From Litorivicinus sp. (GTDB lineage Bacteria; Pseudomonadota; Gammaproteobacteria; Pseudomonadales; Litorivicinaceae): a DNA stretch of 21,948 bases. Below, in pieces: positions 1 through 8,266 of the stretch (within the stretch, counting starts at the first letter, position 1; every line of letters starts with the position of its first letter). Where the stretch lies: positions 1 through 21,948 of the forward strand of contig JAGYIK010000010.1 of assembly GCA_018402605.1 (NCBI GenBank), in the 5' to 3' direction. Both the position numbers and the translations under genes were made by a program. The notes below the pieces were generated by a model that made no database searches, was not told the origin of the DNA, and saw only the letters and a list, made by a program, of their open reading frames with translations.

Positions 1-377
1 AAGGGCGCACCACCGGCACTGTGGCGGACGACAAACAGATCTGCTTGCATGGCCTCTAGATTTTTCAGTGTGTCGAACAGGGTTTCACCTTTGGCCGCCG
101 AGCTGGTTCGGATGTCGAGCGTGACCACATCCGCACTAAGGCGGTGCGCCGCGATATCAAAGGTGGTTCGGGTTCGGGTGGAATTCTCAAAAAATAGATT
201 GACCACGGTTTTTCCGCGGAGCAAGGGAACTTTTTTAACAGGTTGACCCTGCGAAGAGAGGAAACTTTCCGCCGTATCCAAAAGCTCAGTGATCAGGGTT
301 TTTGGAAGGCCTTCGGTCGTCAGGAGATGCTTCAATCGTCCATCAGGGGTCAGTTGAAGCGCAGCGGGACCGTGCAT
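1..377 (-). CDS. pyrB: Aspartate carbamoyltransferase catalytic subunit, N-terminal part (cut by window edge)
   Basis: This is the N-terminal 125 or so residues of the enzyme that condenses carbamoyl phosphate with aspartate, the committed cytoplasmic step of pyrimidine synthesis. The reading frame on the minus strand contains FFENSTRTRTTFD, the carbamoyl-phosphate-binding loop of the family (STRTR followed by S/T-F), preceded by LLRGKTVVNL. The C-terminal aspartate-binding domain lies beyond base 1. The ATG at 377-375 has a strong ribosome-binding site, AAGGAG, ending 5 nt before it and overlapping the TAA stop of pyrR; the gap between the two genes is 8 nt, so they are surely co-transcribed. 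In pseudomonads pyrB is followed by an inactive dihydroorotase-like gene (pyrC'); whether that holds here cannot be seen. No frame breaks are visible in this part. Confidence 0.95.
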   Translation of the reverse strand, partial: MHGPAALQLTPDGRLKHLLTTEGLPKTLITELLDTAESFLSSQGQPVKKVPLLRGKTVVNLFFENSTRTRTTFDIAAHRLSADVVTLDIRTSSAAKGETLFDTLKNLEAMQADLFVVRHSAGGAP

Positions 378-385
378 GGCTCTCC

Positions 386-886
386 TTATTCCGAGCGAGG
401 TGCGATGAGCACCAGAGGTTCAGGTCCGGTGAGTTTACACCGTCCAGTGCCATCTGCGCCAAGGGCTTCGCCAAGAAAACGCGGCTCGATCGGTAATTCG
501 CGACCGCCGCGGTCGAATAATACGGCTAAATCGATCCTGCCAGGACGACCATAATCAAACAGAACATTTAAGGCGGCGCGGATGGTTCTGCCGGTAAACA
601 ACACATCGTCGATCAGCAAAATGTGGTCACCGTTGAGTTGCGCAGGCATTCCTTCGGTGGTGCCGGAGCGTTTCAAGCCAGACGTTTCAAAGTCATCGCG
701 ATAAAGCGAGATATCGAGGGTTGCAGGCGCTTCCCAATCGAGCGCTTGGCACACCTGTTGTGCAATCCAGACTCCGCCGGTGTGGAGTCCGATGACCAGC
801 GGTGGTTCGTTGTAGGCTTGGCCAATGGCCTCGGTGAGCCCTGAAAGCGCCCGCGATACTTGGGCGGCGGAGCGAACTTCAATCAT
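386..886 (-). CDS. pyrR: PyrR, uracil phosphoribosyltransferase / pyrimidine operon regulator
   Basis: PyrR family protein of 166 residues. Type I phosphoribosyltransferases carry a PRPP-binding loop, seen here at about residues 88-101 (HILLIDDVLFTGRT), with downstream FDRGGRELPI also typical of PyrR. Known members convert uracil and PRPP to UMP; in Gram-positives they also bind pyr mRNA to cause attenuation, while the RNA-binding role is doubtful in pseudomonads. The start is placed at ATG 886 rather than the in-frame TTG at 898, because GGAGA lies 5 nt upstream of the ATG. This start overlaps the ruvX stop by 8 nt, suggesting translational coupling. It is followed 8 nt later by pyrB. I see no attenuator hairpin in the tiny gaps around it, so transcriptional attenuation immediately before pyrB looks unlikely. 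Confidence 0.93.
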   Translation of the reverse strand: MIEVRSAAQVSRALSGLTEAIGQAYNEPPLVIGLHTGGVWIAQQVCQALDWEAPATLDISLYRDDFETSGLKRSGTTEGMPAQLNGDHILLIDDVLFTGRTIRAALNVLFDYGRPGRIDLAVLFDRGGRELPIEPRFLGEALGADGTGRCKLTGPEPLVLIAPRSE

Positions 887-1292
887 CGTATTCTCCAAGC
901 CAGCGCTCGAGGATCAAGCTCGCGCAAGCGGCATCGAGCGCACCGTGTTGGTCGCTCGCTTTGTTGTGAAACGCAGTCAGCTTGCGAGCCTCGCGCGTGG
1001 TTTCGAATTCGTTGATGTAGCGCACATCGACACCGAAGCGCCCATGTATTCGTTGGCCAAACTTTTTAGCCCGCACGGCCATCTCACTCATTTCACCGTC
1101 TGCATGCAATGGCAATCCGACCACCACCACATCAGGCTTCCAATCAGCCAAAAGTGATTCGATTTCAGCCCAATTGGGGATCCCATCCTGTGCTTTGATC
1201 GCACCGATGGGTGTTGCTGTGTGCGTCAGCGTTTGCCCACTCGCGATACCGATTCGGGACAGCCCGTAATCAAATCCGAGCGCAAGTGGCAT
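879..1292 (-). CDS. ruvX: RuvX/YqgF, RNase H-fold pre-16S rRNA nuclease family
   Basis: A 137-residue member of the YqgF/RuvX family, small RNase H-fold proteins linked to 5' maturation of 16S rRNA and earlier proposed as Holliday junction resolvases. Visible motifs are GFDYGLSRIG at the N-terminus (first catalytic Asp), VVVGLPLHADG in the middle, and ALDAACASLILERWL at the C-terminus (third acidic residue). The usual DERxxT motif reads NEFETT: the Glu is kept but Asp and Arg are replaced. The start is ATG 1292 (1 nt overlap with the yqgE stop); a GTG three bases upstream (1295) is also possible and would give a 4-nt overlap. The yqgE-ruvX-pyrR-pyrB order is common in gammaproteobacteria. Confidence 0.92.
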   Translation of the reverse strand: MPLALGFDYGLSRIGIASGQTLTHTATPIGAIKAQDGIPNWAEIESLLADWKPDVVVVGLPLHADGEMSEMAVRAKKFGQRIHGRFGVDVRYINEFETTREARKLTAFHNKASDQHGALDAACASLILERWLGEYDD

Positions 1293-1861
1293 CACGCGTG
1301 CCCTGCACCTTGGGACAGTTGAATTGGATCAATGCCAAGTTGCGCGAGCGCCGCCCGTTGCCGATCTGCGGAGGGGAATTGAAATACGACATCCGCATCC
1401 CAGGGCACATTCAGCCAGGCGTTACCTTGCATCTCCTGCTCAAGTTGCCCCTCTGACCATCCTGAGTAGCCCAAGACGAAAATCGCATCACCTTGGTTGA
1501 GTGCATCCACTGCATTGGGGAGGACATCTGGGCTTGAGGCGAGAAATAAGCCATCAAGTACCTCAACCACATCCTCACTGATTGGATGGTTGGTGAGCAA
1601 AAATCCGCGCTGTGGCTCGACAGGGCCACCGGTCATAACTGGAACTTCTGGATCGAGATAGGCCGCCTCATCAATGCCCAGCTGCTCGAAGATTTCCTGT
1701 ACGGAAAACTCGGTCGGCTTATTGACGATAAAGCCCATGGCGCCGGCGTCATTGTGCTCGCAAACCAATACCAGCGAGGATTCAAACACCCCATCGCGTA
1801 GGTCGGGCATCGAGACTAAAAATTGTCCTTGGAATTGCGTGGTTTCAGAACCTAAGCCCAT
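1292..1861 (-). CDS. yqgE: YqgE, UPF0301/AlgH family protein
   Basis: UPF0301 family protein of 189 residues, close to the 187 of E. coli YqgE. Characteristic segments are the N-terminal GQFLVSMPDLRDGVFESSLV, then GAMGFIVNKP, MTGGPVEPQRGFLL, and FVLGYSGWSEGQLEQEM. The biochemical function of the family is not established; in Pseudomonas the homologue is called AlgH because of an early link to alginate expression. The start is ATG 1861, which has a strong AAGGAG site 6 nt upstream; an in-frame TTG at 1888 has no such site. It sits between gshB (41 nt upstream) and ruvX (1 nt overlap). The conserved linkage with ruvX and gshB is typical and does not itself reveal a function. Confidence 0.93.
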   Translation of the reverse strand: MGLGSETTQFQGQFLVSMPDLRDGVFESSLVLVCEHNDAGAMGFIVNKPTEFSVQEIFEQLGIDEAAYLDPEVPVMTGGPVEPQRGFLLTNHPISEDVVEVLDGLFLASSPDVLPNAVDALNQGDAIFVLGYSGWSEGQLEQEMQGNAWLNVPWDADVVFQFPSADRQRAALAQLGIDPIQLSQGAGHA

Positions 1862-1902
1862 CTGCTGCTCCTTGTCTGTATTGCCCAATATCTGAGTGTA
1901 GC

Positions 1903-2847
1903 TTACTGATTAAACAGTGCGGTGAAAAAGTCGTGGCCGATGTGGCTCCCGGTTTGCGCATCGATTTCACGCACACAGGTTGGGCTGGTCACGTTGATTT
2001 CTGTCAAATGTCCGCCGATGACATCGAGTCCAACGAATAAAAGCCCTCGGGCCTTGAGCTCAGGGCCGATTGCCTCAGCGATCGCGCGTTCTGCATCGGA
2101 GATTGGCATGGCGACACCGCGCCCACCGGCTGCCAGATTGCCCCGTGTTTCGCCTTGCGATGGGATCCGAGCGAGCACATGATCAATAGGCTTCCCATGC
2201 AACACCAGCACACGACGATCGCCCTCGCTGATTTCTGGACGGTACTCTTGCGCCATTACGAGCCGTGACTGGTCTGGTGAGAGGGTTTCAAGCACGGCGC
2301 CGAGATTGAGCCCATCTGCTGTGATGCGAAAAATACCGGACCCACCCATGCCGTCGAGCGGTTTTAAAATGATGTCGCCCTGGCGTTTCTGAAACACTTT
2401 GATGTCGTCATGCTGAGAGGAGACCAAGGTTGTGGGCATCCATTGGGCGAACTCAGTTGCGAAGAGCTTCTCATTACAATCACGTACTGATCGCGGATCG
2501 TTGATGACGCGTACACCCTGCTTTTGCGCGCGTTCCAGAATCTGAGTGGCATAGAGATACTCACCATCAAACGGAGGGTCAACCCGAATCATCAGGATAT
2601 CGAGCGTATCCAGCGGGCCCTTGATGGGTTCACCAAGCACAACAAAGTCATCCGCTTGATCTTTGACCGATGCGGGATACATGACCCCATGCGGCTCACC
2701 CTCGATCAGAGAGAGTCCATTTTTTGGCAGATAAAAGAGCTGACATCCAAGTGACTGGGCCGCCAGCATCAACGCAAAGCTGGTGTCTTTGTAGGGTTTG
2801 ATGTGGGTGATTGGATCCATCCAAAAACCGATCTTGTATGAGGTCAT
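1903..2847 (-). CDS. gshB: Glutathione synthetase
   Basis: Full-length (314 residues; E. coli 316) ATP-grasp enzyme that adds glycine to gamma-glutamylcysteine, the second step of cytoplasmic glutathione synthesis. Family motifs run in order: IKPYKDTSFALMLAAQ near the N-terminus, RVDPPFDGEYLYAT, VINDPRSVRDCNEKL, the ATP-binding DIILKPLDGMGGSGIFRI, and the metal and substrate region DRRVLVLHGKPIDHVLARIP followed by a flexible loop ETRGNLAAGGRG and LTEINVTSPTCVREID at the C-terminus. The ATG at 2847 has only a weak upstream site (CAGG), so translation probably depends partly on coupling with rsmE, whose stop lies 15 nt upstream. The gene is intact. Confidence 0.97.
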   Translation of the reverse strand: MTSYKIGFWMDPITHIKPYKDTSFALMLAAQSLGCQLFYLPKNGLSLIEGEPHGVMYPASVKDQADDFVVLGEPIKGPLDTLDILMIRVDPPFDGEYLYATQILERAQKQGVRVINDPRSVRDCNEKLFATEFAQWMPTTLVSSQHDDIKVFQKRQGDIILKPLDGMGGSGIFRITADGLNLGAVLETLSPDQSRLVMAQEYRPEISEGDRRVLVLHGKPIDHVLARIPSQGETRGNLAAGGRGVAMPISDAERAIAEAIGPELKARGLLFVGLDVIGGHLTEINVTSPTCVREIDAQTGSHIGHDFFTALFNQ

Positions 2848-2862
2848 CCTGCGTGCTCTTGG

Positions 2863-3573
2863 TTAATACTGGCCATAGTGCTGGCCCAATAAGGTCAGGC
2901 CGACAATCGCTGCGGTCTCTGCACGTAATATTCTGGGGCCAAGTGACATGGGTTTCACCTGCTTTTTCAACAGATCGGAGACTTCGGTCGCATCAAACCC
3001 ACCCTCAGGGCCAATCAAGAGCCAGCAGGGTTCAGTCGGATCGATGGGTACAGTCTCTGACGCTGGGTGTGCAAAAACGGCTTGTTGCGCACCAAAATCC
3101 AGCGCATCGAGCGGTGTGACTGGATGCAATTTCGGCAGCCAGTTGTTCTCTGACTGCTCACATGCATTGACTAAGATCTCCTGCCAATGCTGATATTTTT
3201 TCTCCAGTCGGTCAGCTTTCGGTGGTGAATCGGTATAACGACTGATGACCGGCGTAATGGCAGTGACGCCCAATTCAGTGGCTTTCTGCAGCGCCCAATC
3301 AAATCGATCTGATTTAATTAAGCACAATCCAAGGGTGACGGGTAAGCGATGATCAGGGGTGAGACGCGGCGATTCGACGTGAACGACTGTTTGTCGCTTG
3401 TCGATCGACACAATAATTCCTGAGGCAAGGCGGCCTTCGCCGTCAAAGAGTTCGAGCGGTTGGCCAACGGCTGCGCGTAAAACCCGCGCGAGGTAATGGT
3501 GATTGCGTTCGGAGAGAATAACCTCGCCCGCAGCCGACGCGAGCGCGCTGACATACAGGCGAGGTTGCCGCAT
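2863..3573 (-). CDS. rsmE: 16S rRNA (uracil1498-N3)-methyltransferase RsmE
   Basis: SPOUT-class methyltransferase of 236 residues (E. coli 243) that methylates N3 of U1498 in 16S rRNA with SAM. The N-terminal PUA-like domain starts MRQPRLYVS and contains HHYLARVLRAAVGQ; the C-terminal knotted SAM-binding domain shows QKATELGVTAITPV, CEQSENNWLP, LLIGPEGGFDATEV and LGPRILRAETAAI, the last two being diagnostic. The chosen ATG at 3573 begins 1 nt after the ahcY stop; the open frame extends further upstream inside ahcY but shows no homology there. No good ribosome-binding site is visible, again suggesting coupling. Its position directly after metK-ahcY places a SAM consumer next to SAM supply and SAH removal. 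Confidence 0.95.
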   Translation of the reverse strand: MRQPRLYVSALASAAGEVILSERNHHYLARVLRAAVGQPLELFDGEGRLASGIIVSIDKRQTVVHVESPRLTPDHRLPVTLGLCLIKSDRFDWALQKATELGVTAITPVISRYTDSPPKADRLEKKYQHWQEILVNACEQSENNWLPKLHPVTPLDALDFGAQQAVFAHPASETVPIDPTEPCWLLIGPEGGFDATEVSDLLKKQVKPMSLGPRILRAETAAIVGLTLLGQHYGQY

Positions 3574-3574
3574 C

Positions 3575-4966
3575 TTAGTACTTGTACGAATCCGGCTTGA
3601 ACGGACCTTCGACAGAGACGCCAATGTACTTCGCTTGGTCTTCGGTGAGCTTGGTGATCACACCACCGAACCCTTCGACCATGCAGCGCGCAACTTCCTC
3701 ATCGAGGTGCTTCGGCAACACTTCGATGCGCACTTGACTGGGCTTTTCTGCCTCGGGCAACTTCGCGAACCCGCGCTGATACACTTCAATTTGCGCCAGC
3801 ACTTGGTTGGCAAACGAACCATCCATAATCCGTGATGGGTGACCGGTTGCGTTACCAAGGTTCACCAGGCGACCCTCAGCGAGGAGCAACAGGTAATCAT
3901 CTGCCGCATCAGAGCGGAAGACCAAGTGCACCTGTGGCTTCACTTCTTCCCAACGCCAGTTTTGACGCATGTAGGCTGTGTCGATTTCGTTATCGAAGTG
4001 GCCAATGTTGCAAACAATGGCACCCTTTTTCAGGCACTGAAGCATGGCGCTATCGCACACATCAATATTGCCGGTCGTGGTGACCAAAATATCGGTGTCT
4101 TCGAGCAAGCGCACGTTGATATCGGCGCGTTGCTTGGTTTTGATGCCATTGATGTAAGGGCTGACTACTTCGAAGCCGTCCATGCAGGCTTGCATGGCAC
4201 AGATTGGATCGGCTTCGGTGACCCGCACGATCATGCCTTCTTGGCGCAAACTCTGCGCGGATCCCTTACCCACATCACCGTAACCAATAACCAGCGCGCG
4301 CTTTCCAGATAGCAACATGTCTGTGCCACGCTTGATGGCATCATTCAGTGAGTGACGGCAACCATACTTGTTGTCGTTCTTGGCTTTTGTGACCGCGTCG
4401 TTGACGTTGATCGCAGGAATTTTCAACTCACCCTTGGCCATCATCTCGTGTAAACGATGCACGCCTGTGGTGGTCTCTTCTGTGACACCGTTGATCCGTG
4501 CCAGCATTTCTGGGTATTTCTCATGCACCATCGCTGTCAGGTCACCGCCGTCGTCCAGCAACATGTTGGCATCCCATGGTGTGCCATTTTTCAGAATGGT
4601 TTGCTCAACACACCACTCGCCTTCTTCGTTGGTTTGACCTTTCCACGCATACACAGGTACACCTGCAGCAACCATAGCCGCAGCTGCTTCATCCTGTGTT
4701 GAGAAAATGTTGCATGAGCTCCAGCGCACTTCCGCGCCGAGCGCGATCAATGTTTCAATCAATACCGCTGTTTGCACAGTCATGTGGATACAGCCGATGA
4801 TTTTCGCACCTTTCAGTGGCTGCTCGGCTGCGTACTTCTGACGCAACCGCATTAACGCAGGCATTTCGCTTTCAGCAAGACGGATCTCGCGACGGCCCCA
4901 GTCCGCGAGGGACAGATCTTTGATTTTGTAGTCGCCCTTCAGGACGTCGTTCGGTAATGCGCTCAT
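3575..4966 (-). CDS. ahcY: Adenosylhomocysteinase (S-adenosylhomocysteine hydrolase)
   Basis: Enzyme of 463 residues that splits S-adenosylhomocysteine, the inhibitory by-product of SAM-dependent methylation, into adenosine and homocysteine, using bound NAD. Visible motifs are KGAKIIGCIHMTVQTAVLIE near the N-terminus, SSCNIFSTQDEAAAA, the NAD-binding VIGYGDVGKGSAQSLR, VTTTGNIDVC, GHFDNEIDT, and the C-terminal tail GPFKPDSYKY that reaches into the neighbouring subunit's cofactor site. Length and the roughly 40-residue insertion match the common proteobacterial form. ATG 4966 has GAGG 6 nt upstream. It follows metK by 23 nt, so the two form a methionine-cycle pair. Gammaproteobacteria that have AhcY usually lack the alternative Pfs/LuxS route, but that cannot be checked here. 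Confidence 0.98.
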   Translation of the reverse strand: MSALPNDVLKGDYKIKDLSLADWGRREIRLAESEMPALMRLRQKYAAEQPLKGAKIIGCIHMTVQTAVLIETLIALGAEVRWSSCNIFSTQDEAAAAMVAAGVPVYAWKGQTNEEGEWCVEQTILKNGTPWDANMLLDDGGDLTAMVHEKYPEMLARINGVTEETTTGVHRLHEMMAKGELKIPAINVNDAVTKAKNDNKYGCRHSLNDAIKRGTDMLLSGKRALVIGYGDVGKGSAQSLRQEGMIVRVTEADPICAMQACMDGFEVVSPYINGIKTKQRADINVRLLEDTDILVTTTGNIDVCDSAMLQCLKKGAIVCNIGHFDNEIDTAYMRQNWRWEEVKPQVHLVFRSDAADDYLLLLAEGRLVNLGNATGHPSRIMDGSFANQVLAQIEVYQRGFAKLPEAEKPSQVRIEVLPKHLDEEVARCMVEGFGGVITKLTEDQAKYIGVSVEGPFKPDSYKY

Positions 4967-4989
4967 GGTTTGCCTCGTTTTGTCTTCGT

Positions 4990-6150
4990 TTACAGCGCGC
5001 GTGCCGCGGCTGCCAGTGCTTCAGCGCGGTCTGTGCGCTCCCAAGTAAGATCCAGGTCGTCACGTCCAAAGTGCCCGTAAGCGGCGGTTGGACGGTAGAT
5101 TGGTCGGTTTAAGTCGAGCATCGTTGAGATCGCACGCGGACGCAGGTCAAAGTGCGCGCGAACCAACTGATCCAGTTGTGCGTTCGTTAGATTCGATGTG
5201 CCAAAGGTTTCGACGCGGATGGATGTCGGTTCGGCCACACCAATGGCATATGACACCTGCACTTCGCACCGTGATGCTAAGCCTGCGGCCACCAGATTCT
5301 TCGCAACATAGCGCGCCGCATAGGCAGCCGAGCGGTCCACTTTGGACGCGTCTTTTCCGGAGAAGGCGCCGCCACCGTGACGCGCCATGCCGCCATAGGT
5401 ATCGACAATGATTTTGCGACCGGTGAGACCTGCATCACCGACGGGCCCGCCAATCACGAAGCGTCCAGTCGGGTTGATGTGGTATTTGGTGTGCTCTGTC
5501 AGCCATTCAGTTGGCAAGACAGGTGCGATAATGTGCTCTTTAACGTCTTGGCGCAGTTGCTCTTGCGAGACATCCTCGTCGTGCTGGGTTGAGAGCACCA
5601 CCGCATCAATGCCCACGATGGTGTCACCGTCATAGGCAAAGGTGATCTGGCTCTTCGCGTCAGGACGCAGATAGCTGAGGTCTCCGTTCTTTCGGACCTC
5701 GGCTTGGCGACGCACCAATTTATGCGCCAGATCGATCGGCGCAGGCATCAAACTGGCGTTTCATTGGCTGCATAACCAAACATTAAACCCGGTCACCGGC
5801 ACCCTGTTCGTGGAACTGCGTTTCATCGACGCCTTGCGCAATGTTCGGGACCGTTTGCCGATTCCGTTCAATACGGTACACAGGTGTTGCCGTCAAAACC
5901 GAGCGATGAATGGTCGTGGCCACACGAGAAATCACGGCCTTTGATGATGTCTTCTGATATCGACCCAGGTATTTGTCTGACTTCTCCGAGAATGAATCCA
6001 GCCTGCTTTCACCATCGTCTCGATCCCTGCGCGGCAATTGTCGTCCGCTAAAAGAGAGCATCAAGGACTGCATCAGAAATCTGATCCGCCATTTTATCTG
6101 GATGCCCCTTTGATACAGATTCACAGAGGTGAAATAGGTCAATTCAGAAT
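4990..6150 (-). CDS. metK: S-adenosylmethionine synthetase, N-terminal third broken by multiple frameshifts
   Basis: MetK makes SAM from methionine and ATP. The C-terminal two thirds, from base 5751 down to 4990, is clean and highly conserved: MPAPIDLAHKLVRRQAEVRK, INPTGRFVIGGP, GLTGRKIIVDTYGG, GGGAFSGKD, VDRSAAYAARY and TAAYGHFGRDD. Upstream the protein continues but jumps frame repeatedly: SELTYFTSESVSKGHPDKMA near 6150-6080, SLGFDGNTC near 5900, NIAQGVDETQFHEQGAGD near 5840-5795, and QGLMFGYAANETP at 5790-5753. Likely one-base losses lie in the G run 5847-5849, between 5790 and 5791, and in the A run 5750-5752. The start is inferred near 6150; the ATG itself appears damaged. Total length (1161 nt) fits a full-length gene (E. 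coli 1155 nt). Sequencing error is more likely than a true pseudogene. Confidence 0.85.
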
Positions 6151-6291
6151 GTTTAGCAATTCTGACAAGTAAAAACAAACATAATTGCAAAGATATCTTT
6201 ATATGCTTCACCCGGCTTCTACCATCCTTGTGTCTGCCCGGTTTCATAACAATGCCGTTTCAGATTTCTCGAACATCACGAAGGACGTCAT
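6151..6291. promoter_or_regulatory. Divergent intergenic region between metK and tkt
   Basis: This AT-rich gap of about 140 nt must hold the promoters of both the metK-to-pyrB and tkt-to-fba units, because the two first genes diverge. I could not assign a convincing -35/-10 pair. The tkt ribosome-binding site AAGGA (6281-6285) lies just before the ATG at 6292, and a perfect 10-bp palindrome GTCATATGAC (6287-6296) spans that start codon. I looked for SAM or SAH riboswitch signatures ahead of metK and did not recognise any. The region lies inside a stretch with many apparent indels, so fine details of the sequence may be wrong. Confidence 0.5.
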
Positions 6292-8266
6292 ATGACTGAC
6301 CGCAGGAAGCAGAACGCAACTGTTTTCAGTATGGATGCTGTGCAGGCCGCGAATTCCGCATCCGGGCGCACCCATGGGCATGGCCGATATTGCGGGAGGT
6401 GCTATGGCGTGATCATTTCAGCACAACCCTACCAATCCAGCATGGGCGGATCGCGGTGACTGGTTTGTGCTCTCCAAATGGTCATGATCCATGTTGACGC
6501 GCCTTGCTACCTGACCGGGTATGACGTCACGATTATTATCTTAAAGCGTTCCGTCAATTGCATTCGCGGACACCGGGTCATCCGGAGTCGGCGGCTATAC
6601 CTCGCAGGTGTTGAAACGACAACATCACCCACTGGGTCAGGGTTTAGCAAATGCCGGCGGCGCGGCACTGGCTGAGCGGACAATGGCGGCGCAATTCAAC
6701 CGTGATGGGTATCCGATTGTCGATCACCACACCTATTGCTTTGTCGGTGACGGCTGTTTAATGGAAGGCGTCAGTCACGAGGTGTGCTCGCTTGCGGGAA
6801 CGCTCGGACTTGGCAAGCTCATCGTGTTTTATGATGACAACGGAATTTCGATCGACGGTGATGTGCGGGGCTGGTTCAGCGACGACACGGCGATGCGGTT
6901 TGAGTCCTATGGCTGGCAAGTGATCCGGCATGTCGATGGCCACGATGCCGAAGAGATTCAAATCGCGTTGAAGACGGCGCGTCAAACCACAGATCGTCCA
7001 ACCTTGATCTGTTGCCGCACGGTGATTGGATTTGGTGCACCGAATCTCGCGGGCAGCGAGAAAACCCATGGTGCACCCTTGGGTGCCGATGAGATCCAGG
7101 CCACGCGGGAGGCGCTCGGCTGGGACTTTGCGCCATTTGAGGTTCCAGCAGATGTGCGTGCGGCTTGGGATGCATCGGCCGATGGAGTCAAGGTCGAGGC
7201 AGATTGGCAGGCATTGTTTGCAAAGTATGCCGCCGCCTACCCAGAGCTTGCTTCTGAATTTACACGCCGGATGGCGGGTGAGCTGCCAGCTAACGCGCTA
7301 CAAATCTTAGATCAAGCCGTTGCCGACAGCCAAAGCACGTCACCCAAGCTTGCCACGCGGAAAGCCTCGCAAGATGCCATTGCCGTGGTGACACAGGTCT
7401 TCCCGGAAATTCTGGGTGGATCCGCGGATCTGGGTCACTCGAACCTCACAGTCTGGTCAGGCTGCGAGGCCAATTCCGCCCTGAATCCAGCCGGAAACTA
7501 CATGCACTACGGTGTGCGTGAGTTTGGGATGTGCGCCATCATGAATGGTGTGGCGCTGCACGGTGGCTTGTTGCCATTTGGCGGCACCTTCCTGATCTTC
7601 ATGGAATATGCGCGCAACGCAGTGCGGATGGCCGCCCTGATGAAGCAAAAAGTCATCTACGTATTTACGCACGACTCGATCGGTCTTGGCGAAGACGGCC
7701 CAACCCACCAACCGGTTGAGCAGTTGGCGAGTCTCAGAAGCACCCCAGGTCTTGAGACCTGGCGGCCTTGCGATACCACGGAAACATTTGTTGCGTGGCG
7801 AGAGGCTGTGTGTGTTCAGGGACCGACTGCACTTGCGTTGTCGCGTCAAGGGCTGGCTAATCAACCGCGCACCTCTTTGCAGGTTGCTGACATTGCCCGC
7901 GGTGGATACATCTTGAAAGATTCCGATGGCACCCCTGAGCTGATCTTGATTGCAACAGGCTCTGAAGTGTCATTGGCGATGGCTGCAGCGGATCAGCTCG
8001 GTGTGGGAGTGCGCGTGGTGTCCATGCCGTGCACGTCGCGCTTTGATGCGCAAGACGCCGCCTACCGAGAGCAGGTGTTACCTGCCGCTTGCACGCGGCG
8101 ATTGGCGGTCGAGGCTGGCCATCCAGATGGTTGGTATAAATATGTTGGCTTGTCTGGAGACGTCATCGGCATGGCGACCTTTGGCGAGTCCGGACCCGGT
8201 GACGCCGTGATGTCGCATTTCGGCTTCACGGTCGATCAGGTCGTTACCCGAGCCAAGGCCCTTTAA
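6292..8266 (+). CDS. tkt: Transketolase, N-terminal part broken by multiple frameshifts
   Basis: Thiamine-diphosphate enzyme moving two-carbon units between sugar phosphates in the pentose phosphate pathway. From about 6640 onward the frame is clean: PLGQGLANAGGAAL, the ThDP motif beginning GDGCLMEGVSHE and ending near YDDNGISIDG, GGSADLGHSNLTVWSG, HYGVREFGM, THDSIGLGEDGPTHQPVEQ, IATGSEVSLA and the C-terminal FGESGPGDAVM. Between 6292 and 6640 the family sequence is recognisable in alternating frames: SMDAVQAANS, then segments equivalent to HPGAPMGMADIAEVLW, VLSNGH, YLTGYDVT and FRQLHS. The chosen ATG at 6292 has AAGGA 6 nt upstream and begins MTDRRKQ. Total length of 1975 nt is close to E. 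coli TktA (1992 nt). The many small indels look like poor sequence rather than decay. Confidence 0.88.

Noticed and set aside
3839..4312. A 157-residue plus-strand open frame within ahcY
   Set aside because: It is antisense to a clearly conserved gene, has no independent promoter or ribosome-binding site, and is a by-product of the codon use of ahcY.
5783..6247. A 154-residue minus-strand open frame upstream of metK
   Set aside because: Its pieces (SELTYFTS, GVDETQFHEQGAGD) are frameshifted MetK N-terminus, so it is not a separate gene.
6151..6291. SAM or SAH riboswitch ahead of metK-ahcY
   Set aside because: I looked for the known conserved cores on the minus strand and did not recognise one; a covariance-model search would be decisive, but the indel-rich sequence here limits it.
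6287..6296. Palindrome GTCATATGAC over the tkt start codon as an operator
   Set aside because: A 10-bp palindrome with CATATG at its centre can occur by chance, and the sequence there is of doubtful quality.
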